Source of the DNA: Salvelinus alpinus
Lineage: Eukaryota > Chordata > Actinopteri > Salmoniformes > Salmonidae
Assembly (NCBI RefSeq): GCF_045679555.1
Contig: NC_092090.1
Location: 32,063,288 to 32,127,287 of the forward strand
Direction of reading: 5' to 3'
Length of the DNA: 64,000 bases
Under the pieces are notes generated by a model, which ran no database searches, was not told the origin of the DNA, and saw only the letters and a list, made by a program, of their open reading frames with translations. Position numbers and translations under genes: made by a program. This document shows, piece by piece, positions 49,346-60,700 of the stretch; the first letter of the stretch is position 1, and every line of letters begins with the position of its first letter.

Positions 49346-52140
49346 AACATTTTTTTCCACCTTTACTTAAACAGGTAGGCCAGTTGAGAACAAGTTCTCA
49401 TTTACAACTGCGACCTGGCCAAGATAAAGCAAAGCAATGTGACACAAACACACAGAGTTACACATACGATAAACAAATGTACAGCCAATAACACAATAGA
49501 AAAATCTATATACAGCGTGTGCAAATATAGTAAGATTAGGGAGGTAAGGCAATAAATAGGCCATAGCGGCAAAATAATTACAATTTAGCATTAATTAACA
49601 CTGGAATGATAGATGTGCAGAAGATTAATGTGCAATTAGAGATACTGGGGTTTAAAGGAGCAAAAAATAAATAACAATATGGGAATGAGGTAGTTGGGTG
49701 GGCTATTTACAGATTGGCTGTGTACAGGTACAATGATCGGTAAGCTGCTCTGACAGCTGATGCTTAATTAAAGTTATAGAGGGAGATATGAGTCTCCAAC
49801 TTCAGTGATTCTTGCAATTCGTTCCAGTCATTGGCAGCAGAGAACTGTAAGGAAAGGTGGCCAAATGAGGAGTTGGCTTTGGGGATGACAAGTAACATAT
49901 ACCTGCTGGAGCACGTGCTACGGGTGGGTGCTGCTATGGTGACCAATGAGCTGAGATAAGGCGGGGCTTTACCTAGCAAAGACTTCTAGATGACCTGGAG
50001 CCAGTGGGTTTGGCGACGAATATGTAGCGAGTGCCAGCCAACTAGAGCATACAGGTCGCAGTGGTGGGTAGTATATGTGGCTTTGGTGACAAAAGGGATG
50101 GCACTGTGATAGACTACATCCAATTTTCTGAGTAGAGTGTTGGAGGCTATTTTGTAAATGACATCGCCAAAGTCAAGGATTGGTAGGATAGTCAGTTTTA
50201 CGATGGTATGTTTGGCAGCATGAGCGAAGGATGCTTTGTTGCAAAATAGGAAGCCGATTCTAGATTTAAGTTTGGATTGGAGATGCCTAATATGAGTCTG
50301 GAAGGAGAGTTTACAGTCTAACCAGACACCTAGGTATTTGTAGTAGTCTAGTGATGCTAGACGGGCGTGCGCATGCGGGCAGCGAATGGTTGAAGAGCAT
50401 GCATTTAGTTTTACTTGCATTTAAGAGCAGTTGGAGGCCACGGAAGGAGTGTTGTATGGCATTGAAGCTCGTTTGGAGGTTTGTTAACACAGTGTCCAAA
50501 GAAGGGCCAGAAGTATACAGAATGGTGTAATCTGCTTAGAGGTGGATCAGACAATCACCAGCAGCAAGAGCGACATCATTGATGTATACAGAGAAAATAG
50601 TCGGCCCAAGAATTGAACCCTGTGGCACCCCCATAGAGACTGCCAGAGTTCCGGACAACAGGCCCTCCGATTTGAGACACTGAACTCCATCTGAGAAGTA
50701 GTTGGTGAACCAGGCGAGGTAGTCATTTGAGAATCCAAGGCTGTTGAGTCTGCCGATAAGAATGCGGTGATTGACAGAGTCGAAAGCCTTGGCCAGGTCA
50801 ATGAAGACGGATGCACAGTATTGTCTTTTATCGATGCCGGTTTTGATATCGTTTAGGATCTTGAACGTGGCTGAGGTGCACCCATGACCAGCTCGGAAAC
50901 CAGATTGCATAGCGGAGAAGGTACGGTGGGATTCGAAATGGTCGGTGATCTGTTTGTTAACTTGGCTTTCGAAGACTTTAGAACGGAAGGGCAGGATAGA
51001 TATAGGTGTGTAACAGTTTGGGTCTAGAGAGTCTCCCCCTTTGAAGGGAGGGGATGACCGCGGCAGCTTTCCCATCTTTAGGGATCTCAGACGATACGAA
51101 AGAAAGGTTGAACAGGCTAGTAATAAGGGGTTGCAACAATTGTGGTGGATAATTTTAGAAAGAGAATGTCCAGATTGTGTAGCCCAGCTGATTTGTAGGG
51201 GTCCAGATTTTGCAGCTCTTTCTGAACATCAGCTATCTGGATTTGGGTGAAGGAGAAATGGGGAGGCTTGGGCAAGTTGCTGTGGGGGGTGCAGAGCTGT
51301 TGACTTGGGTAGGGGTAGCCAGGTGGAAAGCATGGCCAGCCGTATAAAAATAGTTATTGAAATTCTCGATTATCATAGATTTATCGGTGGTGACAGTGTT
51401 TCCTAGCCTCAATGCAGTGGGCAGCTGGGAGAAGGTGCTCTTATTCTCCATGGACTTTACAGTGTCCCAGAACTTTTTGGAGTTTGTGCAACAGGATGTG
51501 CACATTTCTGTTTGAAAAAGCTAGCAGTGATGAGGGGTGGTTGTTTGACCGCGGACCCATTACGGACACAAGCAATGGGGCAGTGATCTCTGAGATCCTG
51601 GTTGAAGACAGCAGATGTGACGTTATTGACAAATAGACACACACCCCCGCTCCTCGTCTTACCAGACGTAGCTGCTCTGTCCTGCCAATGCACAGAAAAC
51701 CCAGCCAGCTCAATATTATCTGTGTTGTCATTCAGCTATGACTGGGTGAAACGTTAGATATTACAGTTTTTAATGTCCTGTTGGTAGGATAGTCTCGACC
51801 GTAGATCACCGAGTGATTGTGATTGTACGTTGGCCAATAGAACCAACGGTAGTGATAATTTACCCACTTGCCCCCGAATTCTCACAAGGCACCCCGACCT
51901 TCTCCCTCTGTATCTTCGCCTTTTTCTTCACGTGAATGATGTGGATTTGGGGCTGATCTCTGGATATCAGTATATCCTTTGCGTCTTTAAAGAAAACATC
52001 TTTGTCCAGTTGGAGGTGAGTAATCGCTGTTCTGATGTCCAGAAGCTCTTTTCGGTCATAAGAGACAGTAGCAACAACTTTGTGTACAAAATAAGTTACA
52101 AACAATGCAAAAAAAACGAACAAAATAGCACAGTTGGTTA
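49346..52140 (-). mobile_element. LINE family B, long broken copy
   Basis: A minus-strand LINE from the 3' end at about 49346 (CACCTTTACTTAAACAGGTA, reverse of the family tail) to a 5' segment near 52140. Fragments cover an endonuclease-like part (DRAATSGKTRSGGVCLFVNN, about 51600), the linker (FWDTVKSMENKSTFSQLPTA), RT and the C-terminal domain. The first 300 bp or so (51840-52110) resemble the 5' part of family A at 28100-28370. Superfamily is probably L2/CR1-like. Confidence 0.88.
49986..51075 (-). pseudogene. LINE-B reverse transcriptase with destroyed active site
   Basis: RT motif A (ASVFIDLAKAFDSVNHRILI) and motif B (MGVPQGSILGPTIFSVYIND) are intact in the piece at 50536-51075. The catalytic YADD has become stop-A-D-Y at about 50533-50544, so the tyrosine codon is a stop and the second Asp is lost. 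The downstream part (YKYLGVWLDCKLSF, ILDFGDVIYKIAS, HHCDLYALVGW) continues in other pieces to about 49750. Confidence 0.85.
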
Positions 52141-52694
52141 GGAGGCCGTAAAACGGCAGTCCTCCTCTCCGGCGTCATTATTCACACTCTCCTATCTTGC
52201 TTCTTTACTATAAAATGAATCGAGTCATGGCCGTATGCTGACCTCATAAACCAGAAAATATTTTTGATTTTGTATTTATAAATGTTTGTTCTTTTGATGT
52301 GTTGAGGGAACATTAAAGTTCCTCTTGAAGTATTTGGTTGTCCATATTTGCAGAACATGGAAGGGAAACAATCTCTAAAACTTGTCTGTCAAAATATGGA
52401 TGTGGCCCTATTTCTCAGTTTGTCAACCCTGGCACTGTCTCCAAATGCTAAAGGGCCTCATTGCCAAAATCCCAAAGTATCCCTTTAAGCTCTGAGACGG
52501 AGGGAGAAAACATGCTATTACAGACTAATGTCATACAGTCACTTACATTTACCTGTATATTCCATGAATGTTATGACCGTGCCATGATATCTGGACTATT
52601 TTTAATTTTCCTATTTGGCTTCTGAATTGTGTCTTGTAGTTTCACTGTAAGTTCTATGAACAACATATTGCAGAACCATGTTGCTTTCCTAGAC
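52141..52694. other. Intergenic
   Basis: No gene or clear repeat recognised. Confidence 0.45.
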
Positions 52695-53030
52695 TATCAA
52701 ATCAAAATGAAATCAAATGTTATTTGTCACGTGCCGAATACAACAGGTGTAGATCTTCCTGTGAAATGCTTACTTACGAGCCCTAAAAAAAGTATGTTTA
52801 AAGAAAGTAAGTAAGACAATAAACTTAATAAACTGAAGGTAAAATAGTAACACAATAAAAAAACAATAACCGGTACCTAGTCAATGTGCAAGGGTACGGT
52901 GTAGTCGAAGTACTTGAGATAATATGTACAGGTAGGTAGGTAGGTGAAAAATGACTATGCAGAGATAATAAACAGAGTAGCAGCAGCGTGTGTGAAGAGT
53001 GTGAAGGAATGTGAATGGTTGTGTGTGTGT
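52695..53030 (-). mobile_element. LINE family A, 3' end fragment
   Basis: ATCAAATCAAAATGAAATCA and TGTGAAATGCTTACTTACGA match the family A 3' end at 25807-26050. Truncated to about 335 bp. Confidence 0.82.
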
Positions 53031-53246
53031 GCATCAAATGGGGTGGTGCTATGCAACGCATTGGAGGGCCAATAAAAAACCCTGGTATAGGCTGCAACCC
53101 ATATATAGACATAAACACACTTGACAAAATTGGAAGGAGTCTCTCACTCTTTCTCAACCCCCCCCCCTCGCTCTCACCCAACCAGCATAGCTGGTTTCCT
53201 GTTTGCTCAAATGGGTTGCCCACACACTCCCCGCTCTTAGTGACAA

Positions 53247-53700
53247 TAAGGCAGAGAGTCAAAGTTGAGCGCCACAACACCACACGGTGAAAAGTGCATT
53301 CATGTTACAAGAATTGTTTTGTATTGAGACTGGGGATACAGAGATTTTGAGGGCACTACCTTAAAAATGAAGGCGGGGAATGAGAAAGAAGGGAAAAGAG
53401 GAGTCAGAAAAGGAGAGAGAAGAGGGGGACACTGAAGAAAGAAGAGAGGAACCCTGGCTGTCCCAATAATGGAGCAACAATTCTCTAGAGAGACTGAATG
53501 TAAGGCAGAGAGTCAAAGTTGAGCACCACAACACCACACTGTGAAAAGTGCATTACTGTTACGAGAAAGGTTTCGTATTGATACTGGGTATACAGAGATA
53601 TGGAGGGTACTACCTAAGAACAGAGGAGAAGGAGAAAGAAAAGGAGTCACAAAAGGAGAGAGAAGATGGGGACACAGAAGAGAGAAGAGAAGAGAGGAAC
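53247..53700. repeat. Direct duplication upstream of the NLR copy
   Basis: TAAGGCAGAGAGTCAAAGTT starts at both 53247 and 53501, and roughly 200 bp of each copy match (GAAAAGTGCATT, GATACAGAGAT, AAAAGGAGAGAGAAGA). Copies are offset by about 254 bp with small indels. It lies just 5' of the CARD-coding segment. Confidence 0.75.
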
Positions 53701-53734
53701 GCTGAGTTTGTGGACAGGCACAGATCTCAGTCAG

Positions 53735-53945
53735 AGGGTTTCCACGGTGATGCCCATAGCAGATCACCTGCTCCAGAAGTGTCTGATCCATGAAGAGGTG
53801 TATTCAAACATTCACACTGCCCGGACCAGAGGGGAACAAATGAGGGAGCTGTTCAAGGCCTTAAATTTAGGGGGAATAAAAGTCAAATCAGCCTTCCACA
53901 GGATCCTACTGAAGACAGAACCTGTCTTGGTCCAGGAGCTGGGTG
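53735..53945 (+). pseudogene. CARD-like N-terminal domain of the NLR copy
   Basis: Reads VMPIADHLLQKCLIHEEVYS, then REQMRELFKAL and VKSAFHRILLKTEPVLVQEL, a helical pattern typical of fish NLR or ASC-like CARDs. It mediates homotypic adaptor binding in intact relatives. In frame with the FISNA segment. Confidence 0.7.
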
Positions 53946-54024
53946 GAGCTACGTCGCCAGCCATGAACCATGATCATCAGACTAGGAGCACTGCACAGAT
54001 GAAAGTGGGTGACATTATACAGAG

Positions 54025-54193
54025 AGTTAAAGAGAAACATAAAGCCAGTCTAAAGGAGAGGTTTGCATTTGTGTTTGAAGGTATGTCAACAGATCAAACA
54101 CTCCTTGCAAGTATTTACACACAGCTCTACATCACAGTGGGTGACAGTGGGAGGGTTAATAAAGAACATGAGGTTCAGATGTTAGAAAATTAA
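54025..54193 (+). pseudogene. FISNA domain of the NLR copy
   Basis: KEKHKASLKERFAFVFEGMS, TLLASIYTQLYITVGDSG and NKEHEVQMLEN match the fish-specific NACHT-associated domain, and a premature TAA follows at 54191-54193. Confidence 0.8.
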
Positions 54194-55287
54194 TCCAGGA
54201 GAAACAAACCACCATGTATTCCAATTAACTGCAATGACATTTTCAAACCCTTAGGGGGACAAAAGGCACCCATCAGAACTGGAATGACAAAGGGCATCAC
54301 TGGCATCGGGAAAACAGTCTCTGTACAAAAGTTGATACTTGACTGGACGGACGGAAAAGCGTATCAGGATGTTGATCTTTGTGCTCCCATTCCGAGAGCT
54401 GAATTTGATTAAAAAAATGACCAGTACAGTCTTCAAGAACTTATACATTACTGCCATCCTGAACTTAAAGAGATAACCAACACAAATACATATCTTGGCC
54501 GTAAAGTAATGTTCATCTTTGATGGTCTGGATGAAAGCAAACTTCCATTAGATTTTTGGCAAAACAAGAAGTTGAGTGATCTAACAGAGATGTCATCAGT
54601 GGATGTGTTGCTGACAAACTAATCAAAGGAAATCTGCTTCCCAAAGCTCTCCTCTGGATAACATCCAGACCAGCAGCTGCCAATCTCATACCCTGTGAGG
54701 CTCCTAACCAAAGGACGGAAGTACGAGGGTTCAAAGACAAACAGAAAGAGGAATATTTCAGGAAGTGGTTCAGTGGTTCAGCGATTCAGTGAAAAGTAGC
54801 TGGCCAGTAGAATCATGTCACAGATAAAGGGAATGAGGAGTGTCTACATCATATGTCACATACCAGTCTTCTGTTGGATTACTGCATTGGTTTTTGAGGA
54901 AATGTTGTGTGAAGATGAGTGATGAGATCACAACTCTGACTGAGATGTACACTCACCTTGTGCTTATTCAGACAAACCTAAAGAATAATAAGTATGATTG
55001 GCAAAATGAGCATGATCCACAAAGAATCATGGAAACAAACAAAGGAATCATTCTCAAACTGGGGCAGCTGGCATTTGATGAGCTGGTAAAGGGAATATCA
55101 TATTATGTGAGGATGACCTGAGACAGTGTGGAATTGATATCAGTGAAGCATCTGTGTACTCTGGGTTTTGCATATAAATCCTTAAAAAGGTGTCTTTGTG
55201 TTATCAGATGAAGGTGTACTGCTTTGTTCACCCGAGCTTTCAGGAGTTTCTTGTTGCTCTTTATGTGTTATTCTGCTGTGTGACCAA
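54194..55287 (+). pseudogene. NACHT domain, first part
   Basis: Walker A (GITGIGKT, 54293-54316) and Walker B ([11 protein letters not shown], 54506-54538) are intact, but stops occur between them (about 54409) and after LTN (about 54619). Later landmarks are KYEG/RKRNI (frame shifted), [46 protein letters not shown] and VHPSFQEFLVALYV just before the LTR-like insertion. Confidence 0.8.
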
Positions 55288-56805
55288 TGTCATAACGTTG
55301 GATTGATTAATGTGACGACAGCTGTTCATCAAATGATTAACTGTTTATATGAATGTGATTAAATGAATCAGGTAATTATTAAGTCAGTAACCTGAGGCAC
55401 CATGGGTGAGTTTCTATTTCCCAAATTAACTCAAAGAATATTAGAATATCGATTTTACAACAGTCGCAAATTAATTAATTTCCTCTACAGTCTCGTTCTG
55501 AACGTCGCATAATCCGGGAATCTGCACAAACCCGAGTCACACTAAATAAGTCCGTACCACACCAATTGAGTTGAATCTTTATTTACTAACAAGCTAAAAT
55601 TATAATATATGATACACATACACACAGTCTGAGCTATTGATTAGAACTTAGTACACTGAAACACATCCCTAGCGGGACAACACAATATGATGCGTGTTAC
55701 ACAAAATGGGGATTTCAAAAGAGAGAGAAAGAGATAGAGTGCATGAGAGAAAAGCACACTTGGTTACATTTGTAAACTATGCTTAGTTTAACCCTAACCT
55801 TGCCCAGAACTGCTTATGGGTTAGAATATAATGATGTAATTACGTGTCGAAGGTCGCCCTCCGATGGGGTGTCACTTCGTGGACTTGTTTCGCCTTCTCC
55901 TCTGATGACGGCACTTCTTCTTTTACCGGGTGTAACTCTCTGATTGTCCTCACTATGTCAGTGTCCTTTCTCTTAGTGGTCTGTTTCCTCGCCCTTGTTC
56001 TGAAAGAGGGGTCTTCTGAGGACGGCTAGTCTGCCAGGTGGTTCCAGCGTGGGAATGAAAGTAGTGTAGACACACGATTCCTTGGAGAGAATAACCGGTG
56101 GTCCTGCTTGAATTCACCCTCTTAGACACAAAATGTTTCCTTTGTCTTACTCAGCCTCGTGTTGCGTTTTGGGGTTACAACTAATTGGACCGTGGCTGTG
56201 GCTCGTGGTCCCTAGTCATAATGTTAATTCTTAATTAACTTACATGTTTTATACCCTCGGGTCAGAAATGGGCGTTTCCATCTTTAGGGTAAATTCTCTG
56301 GGCTTAACTAGTTACGAGGCAAGGTCTGGATTGTACTTAAATCCAATTTAGACAACTAACTTCACATTTCATCTTTACAAAAACATTCTCTTTGATCTGG
56401 ACATTTTCCACACAATGTACATTATGCACACGTCAGGTACATATGGTGAAAACTCTTCAAGTTAGAATGTTGTTTTCGTTATAACATCGTCATTTAACTT
56501 TTAATAACATAACAAAAACGACATTCATTTTCATATTCCATCTATCGTCATTGCTACCATATTGGCTGACAAAACATATTGTCCCAAAGTCCATTTATTG
56601 CATGTTACTGTTCTGGGGTAGGTTCTCCATAGGCCCATCATACATTCCATTCATCCATACTGAGAGGAAAAGGGGATTTTGTCTGCTGCCTTAAGATTTC
56701 TAATGGGCGTGAGGTGTAATGAAACCCCCCACCTCCATACCTCTGGATCTCTCTCCCTCTGGTGGGTGTGAAAGATAACCTGACCCAAACAGGCCAGTCA
56801 TGACA
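55288..56805 (-). mobile_element. 1.5-kb LTR-like insertion in the NACHT region
   Basis: Starts TGTCATAACG and ends GTCATGACA, inverted TGTCAT ends of the TG...CA type. CCAA is directly repeated on both sides (55284-55287 and 56806-56809). A polyadenylation hexamer reads on the minus strand near 55580. No coding region is seen, so a solo LTR of a retrotransposon in minus orientation is most likely. A large non-autonomous DNA element is the alternative. Confidence 0.55.
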
Positions 56806-57521
56806 CCAAGAACATCAAGAGCCTGGAGTCTTTTATGAAGAATGTGTCTACAGAGCTTCCCTTGAATGAGTTGCTAAAGATGATTGTGGATAAAGCCTTG
56901 AGAGTGATAATGGACACCTGGACATGTTCCTCTGCTTCTTTCTTGGCATCTGACTGGGATCCAATCAGAGTCTTCTAAAAGGCCTACTTCCACAGACACT
57001 GAACTGCTCAGATGCTTTTGAGGAAACTAAGGAATACCTCAGGGAGCCTTCCATAAGGAATGTCTCACCTGATAGGTACATCAATCTCCTCCTCTGCTTG
57101 ACTTAGATGAAAGACAACTCTGCACATGAGGACATACAGAACTTCCTCGAGTCAGGATATCAAACAGACGTAACATTTTCAGAACAAACTTCTCAGCACT
57201 TGCCAATGCACTGCTGATGTCAAGGTGTGTGTTGGATGAGATTGATATGAGGAAATATAACATATCAGAAGAGGCGGTGTGAGAGACTGAGCCCAGCTGT
57301 GAGGAAATGTAGGAAGGCAAAACTGCCTGACTTTACACCTTCTGAGGAGTACTGTGAAACACCGGCCTCCATTCACAATCAGCAGACTCACCTCTGAGAG
57401 AGCTTGACCTGAGTGTCAGAGTGACACTGCATAATTATGATTTTTATTATGACAGTGGGGTTAATGATGCTGAGGAGCACAGACTGAATGTTATCTTTGA
57501 TTCACTGAAAGATCCAAACCT
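56806..57521 (+). pseudogene. NACHT C-terminal region and first LRRs
   Basis: The sequence after the insertion continues the NLR text: [26 protein letters not shown], a garbled LFLRFLLGL equivalent (about 56935) and LSPAVRKCRKAKL (about 57290). It then passes directly into LRR text, QQTHL/PLRELDLS, and DSLKDPNL at the TTAA insertion. Stops are frequent. Confidence 0.7.
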
Positions 57522-59346
57522 TTAACCTTTTGTCAATAGGGGGAGCTGTTAGCATTATTTTTTTTTTTACATTTCCAAATTAAACTGCCTCGTACTCAAT
57601 TCTTGATCGTACAATATGCATATTATTGTTATTATTGGATAGAAAACAGTCTATAGTTTCTATAGGAGTTGAAATTTTGTCTCTGAGTGGTACAGAACAA
57701 TTTCTACAGCACTTTTCATGACAGGGTTCAGATTTCAGAAATTTTTACCTCTGATCTGGGGTCTGTTTATAAGGCCACAGTGAATGCTATGAAGAAACCG
57801 ACACTACCTACGTCTTCCTCTGGGTGTCTGTACGTCATCACGTTTTCAATGAAGTCTATGGGACGTTCACAGCCATTATAAATGACAAAAATGTACAGAG
57901 ACCCCTCTTTCTCAACGTGCGCCTCAAGCGTGAAGGCCATCGGACCTGCCTCGTTCCAAATCGTTTTCTAACCAGCAGTATTTCTCCGGTCATGTTTTCA
58001 GTCGTTATAGTTGTTAAAAACATCATAATGTAGTGAATTTTAACCGTTTTATATCAATTTATATCCGTTTAGTGCGATTTTGAGGAATTTCTTTGTCGTG
58101 CACTCTGAAAGTTTGGACACGCTTTAGGGTGTCGGTCGTTGGTGATGGACATTTCGAAGGACAGAGGACATCTATCGACCAAAAGACGTTTATAACATAG
58201 AAAGGATACATTGCCCAAGAATATGATGGAAGATCAGCTCAAAGTAAGCAATATTTAATATGATAAACCGTGTTTCTGTCGAAATATTTTAAACGCATAC
58301 ATCGCCATTTTGTTTGGTATAGCTTCACTTGGCCAACCCTGTATTGAAAAGTAAGGATAATTTTAAAAATGTAAATCAGCGGTTGCATTAAGAACTAATT
58401 TGTCTTTCGATTCCTGTCAACCCTGTATTTTTTAGTCAAGTATATGATTAGCTTTTAATTAAACTAGATCACTCTGATAGATGACGTCAGACATATTGAG
58501 GCTTGATTTCCTAGTATTTTCATTGTGTAACCACGGTTTTGTATGGCTAAATATGCACCTTTTCGAACAAACTGTATATGTATGTTGTAAAATGATGTTA
58601 CAGGAGTGTCATCGGAAGAATTCTGAGAAGGTTAGTGAAAAAATTAATATCTTTTGGCGGTGATTACGTTATAGCGCTCTTTGCCTGGAATCGATGCTCT
58701 GGTAACGTTTTCACATGTGGTATGCTAACTTATCGATTTATTGTGTTTTCGCTGTAAAACGCTTAGAAAATCTGAAATATTGTCTGGAATCACAAGATCT
58801 GGGTCTTTCCATTGCTATGCTTTGTCTATTCTTATGAAATGTTTTATGATGAGTAAATTGGTCATACACGTTGCTCTATCTAGTAATTCTAGTGGATTTG
58901 TGATGGTCGGTGCAATTGTAAACTGTGATTTCTACCTGAAATATGCACTTTTTTCTAACAAAAACTATCCTATACCATGAATATGTTATCAGACTGTCAT
59001 CTGATGGTTTTTTTTATAGGTTATTGGCTATCAATATCTTAGTTGAGCCGAATTGGTGATAGCACCTGAAGGAGTAAGAAACTGATGGAGTTAGAATAGT
59101 GGTGTATTTTGCTAACGTGTTTAGCTAATAGATTTACATATTTTGTCTTCCCTGTAAAACATTTTAAAAATCTGAAATGGTGGCTTTATTCACAAGATCT
59201 GTATCTTTCATCTGGTGTCTTGGACTTGTGATTTAATGATATTTAGATGCTACTATCTACTTCTGAAGCTATGCTATCTATGCTAATCAGTGTGTGGGGG
59301 GTGGGGGGTGCTCCCGGATCCGGGTTTCTGAGGCTGTAAAAGTTAA
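57522..59346 (+). mobile_element. TTAA-flanked element, three-module copy, inside LRR region
   Basis: TTAA at 57522-57525 and 59343-59346. It starts CCTTTTGTCAATAGGGGGAG and ends TCTGAGGCTGTAAAAG. It contains GGATAGAAAACAGTCTATAG and three modules of about 390-400 bp with donor-like sites near 58235, 58631 and 59020. CACAAGATCT recurs at 58791 and 59195. Its 1817-bp length matches the copy at 44143-45974. The small ORFs inside are not credible genes. Confidence 0.75.
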
Positions 59347-59990
59347 CTGGAGACACTGAGGCTGTCTGGCTTCACTCTCACTCTCACACTCACATGCAAG
59401 CTATGTGAATCACTGGCTTCCATTCTCCAATCTGCAGACTCACCACTGAGAGAGCTTGACCTGAGGAACTTTAAACTGTTTGATGATGATGATCATGAGG
59501 ATTATGATTATTATTATGATCATGATGATGATGATGATGGCAGAATGACAATCCTCCTTACTTCACTGAAAGGTCCACACTCTAAATTGGAGACACTAAG
59601 GCTACACAGATGTTCCCTGACCAAGAAATGTTGTGAAGTGTTGGCATCAGCTCTCAAGGCAAGCCTCTCTTCCCTGAGAAAACTGGACCTGCGTCACGAT
59701 GACCTGCACGATACAGGAGTGAAATGGCTCTCTGCTGGTCTGCAGAATCCAACTGTAAACTAGAGATACTAAGGCTATCATTCTGTGGCGTGACAGAGGA
59801 GGACTGGCATCAGTTATCTGGCATCAGCTCTGAGGTCCAACCCCTCCCATCTAAGAGAGCTGGACCTGAGCTTCAATCACCCAGGAGAATCAGGCTTGAA
59901 GGTTCTTTCAGCTAGACTGGAAGATCCACACTGTAGACTGGAGAAAATCGATGTGGACCATAATGAAGAGTTCTGGGTGAAACCATGACT
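59347..59990 (+). pseudogene. LRR region of the NLR copy, second part
   Basis: Reads LETLRLSG-type text, PLRELDLRNFKL, then a GAT-rich low-complexity expansion (59483-59540). It continues with [60 protein letters not shown] and [20 protein letters not shown]. Stops and a frame change occur near 59761. Confidence 0.8.
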
Positions 59991-60049
59991 ACTTAGGAAG
60001 TATGCTTGCAAGCTCACACTGGACCCAGACACAGCACACAGACGTCTCT

Positions 60050-60700
60050 CTCCCTCTGAGAGGAACGAACAGGTGAGGGTGATGGAAAATAATCAACAAT
60101 ATCCTGATCATCCAGAGAGGTTTAAACACTGGCCACAGGTGCTGTGTAAAGACGGTCTGAGTGGACGATGTTACTGGGAGATACAGTGGAATGGGATTGA
60201 GACTAAGATTGGGGTGTACAGTGGAATAGGATTGAGACTAAGCTTGGGGTGTACAGTGGAATAGGATTGAGACTAAGATCGGGGTGACATAAAGATATCA
60301 GCAGAAAAAGACATAGCTGTCTCTGTTAACTTGGATCCAATGACAAATCCTGGTGTCTTAACTGCTCTGGAGAATATACCACTTGGCATGGTTACTCCAT
60401 CTGCCACAACAATGAAGAGGATGATATACCTCTCCCACCCCCCACCAACTCCCTTAAACCCCAGGGAGACTCCCAACCTGCCAAAAGAGTAGGTTTATCT
60501 GAACTCGCCGGCCGGCATTTTGTCCTTCTACAGAGTCTCCTCTGACACAGTGACACACCTGTTTACATTCCAGACCACATTCAATGAGCCCCTCTACCCA
60601 GGGTTTATGCTTGACCTGGTGCCCTACTCATATAAATATGAGATTGGGCATTGTCAGGATTTGACACCTAGCACTGTCCTTCTCTGTTGTACAATTTATT
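60050..60700 (+). pseudogene. PRY-SPRY (B30.2) domain of the NLR copy
   Basis: The PRY part (LSPSERNEQVRVMENN, YPDHPERFKHWPQVLCKDGL, SGRCYWEIQWNG) is clear. A 35-bp unit is then repeated nearly three times (60187-60285), shifting the frame and introducing stops. The SPRY end (AGILSFYRVSSDTVTHLFTF, FNEPLYPGFMLDL) follows at about 60508-60625. In intact relatives this domain is a protein-binding surface. Confidence 0.85.

Larger units (their letters stand above)
53666..60700 (+). pseudogene. Fish NLR (NLRC3-like) pseudogene: CARD-FISNA-NACHT-LRR-B30.2
   Basis: Teleost-specific NLR family; such proteins are cytosolic pattern receptors with a NACHT ATPase. The order is CARD (53735-53945), FISNA (about 54030-54180), NACHT (54200 to about 57100), LRRs (about 57300-59960) and PRY-SPRY/B30.2 (60050-60700). 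The first ORF runs to a stop at 54191-54193. Many stops and frameshifts follow, and two mobile elements are inserted (55288-56805 and 57522-59346). Without the insertions the coding text runs from CARD to B30.2 with no intron that I can see, although such genes normally have separate exons, so it may be a processed copy. No functional product is expected. Subfamily naming is tentative. Confidence 0.85.

Noticed and set aside
53548-53793. 81-codon Glu/Lys-rich ORF upstream of the NLR
   Set aside because: A shadow frame in purine-rich duplicated sequence; the CARD frame at 53666-54193 is the supported one.
57687-58980. Small ORFs between the NLR LRR segments
   Set aside because: They lie inside the TTAA-flanked repeat and do not share a frame with its other copies.
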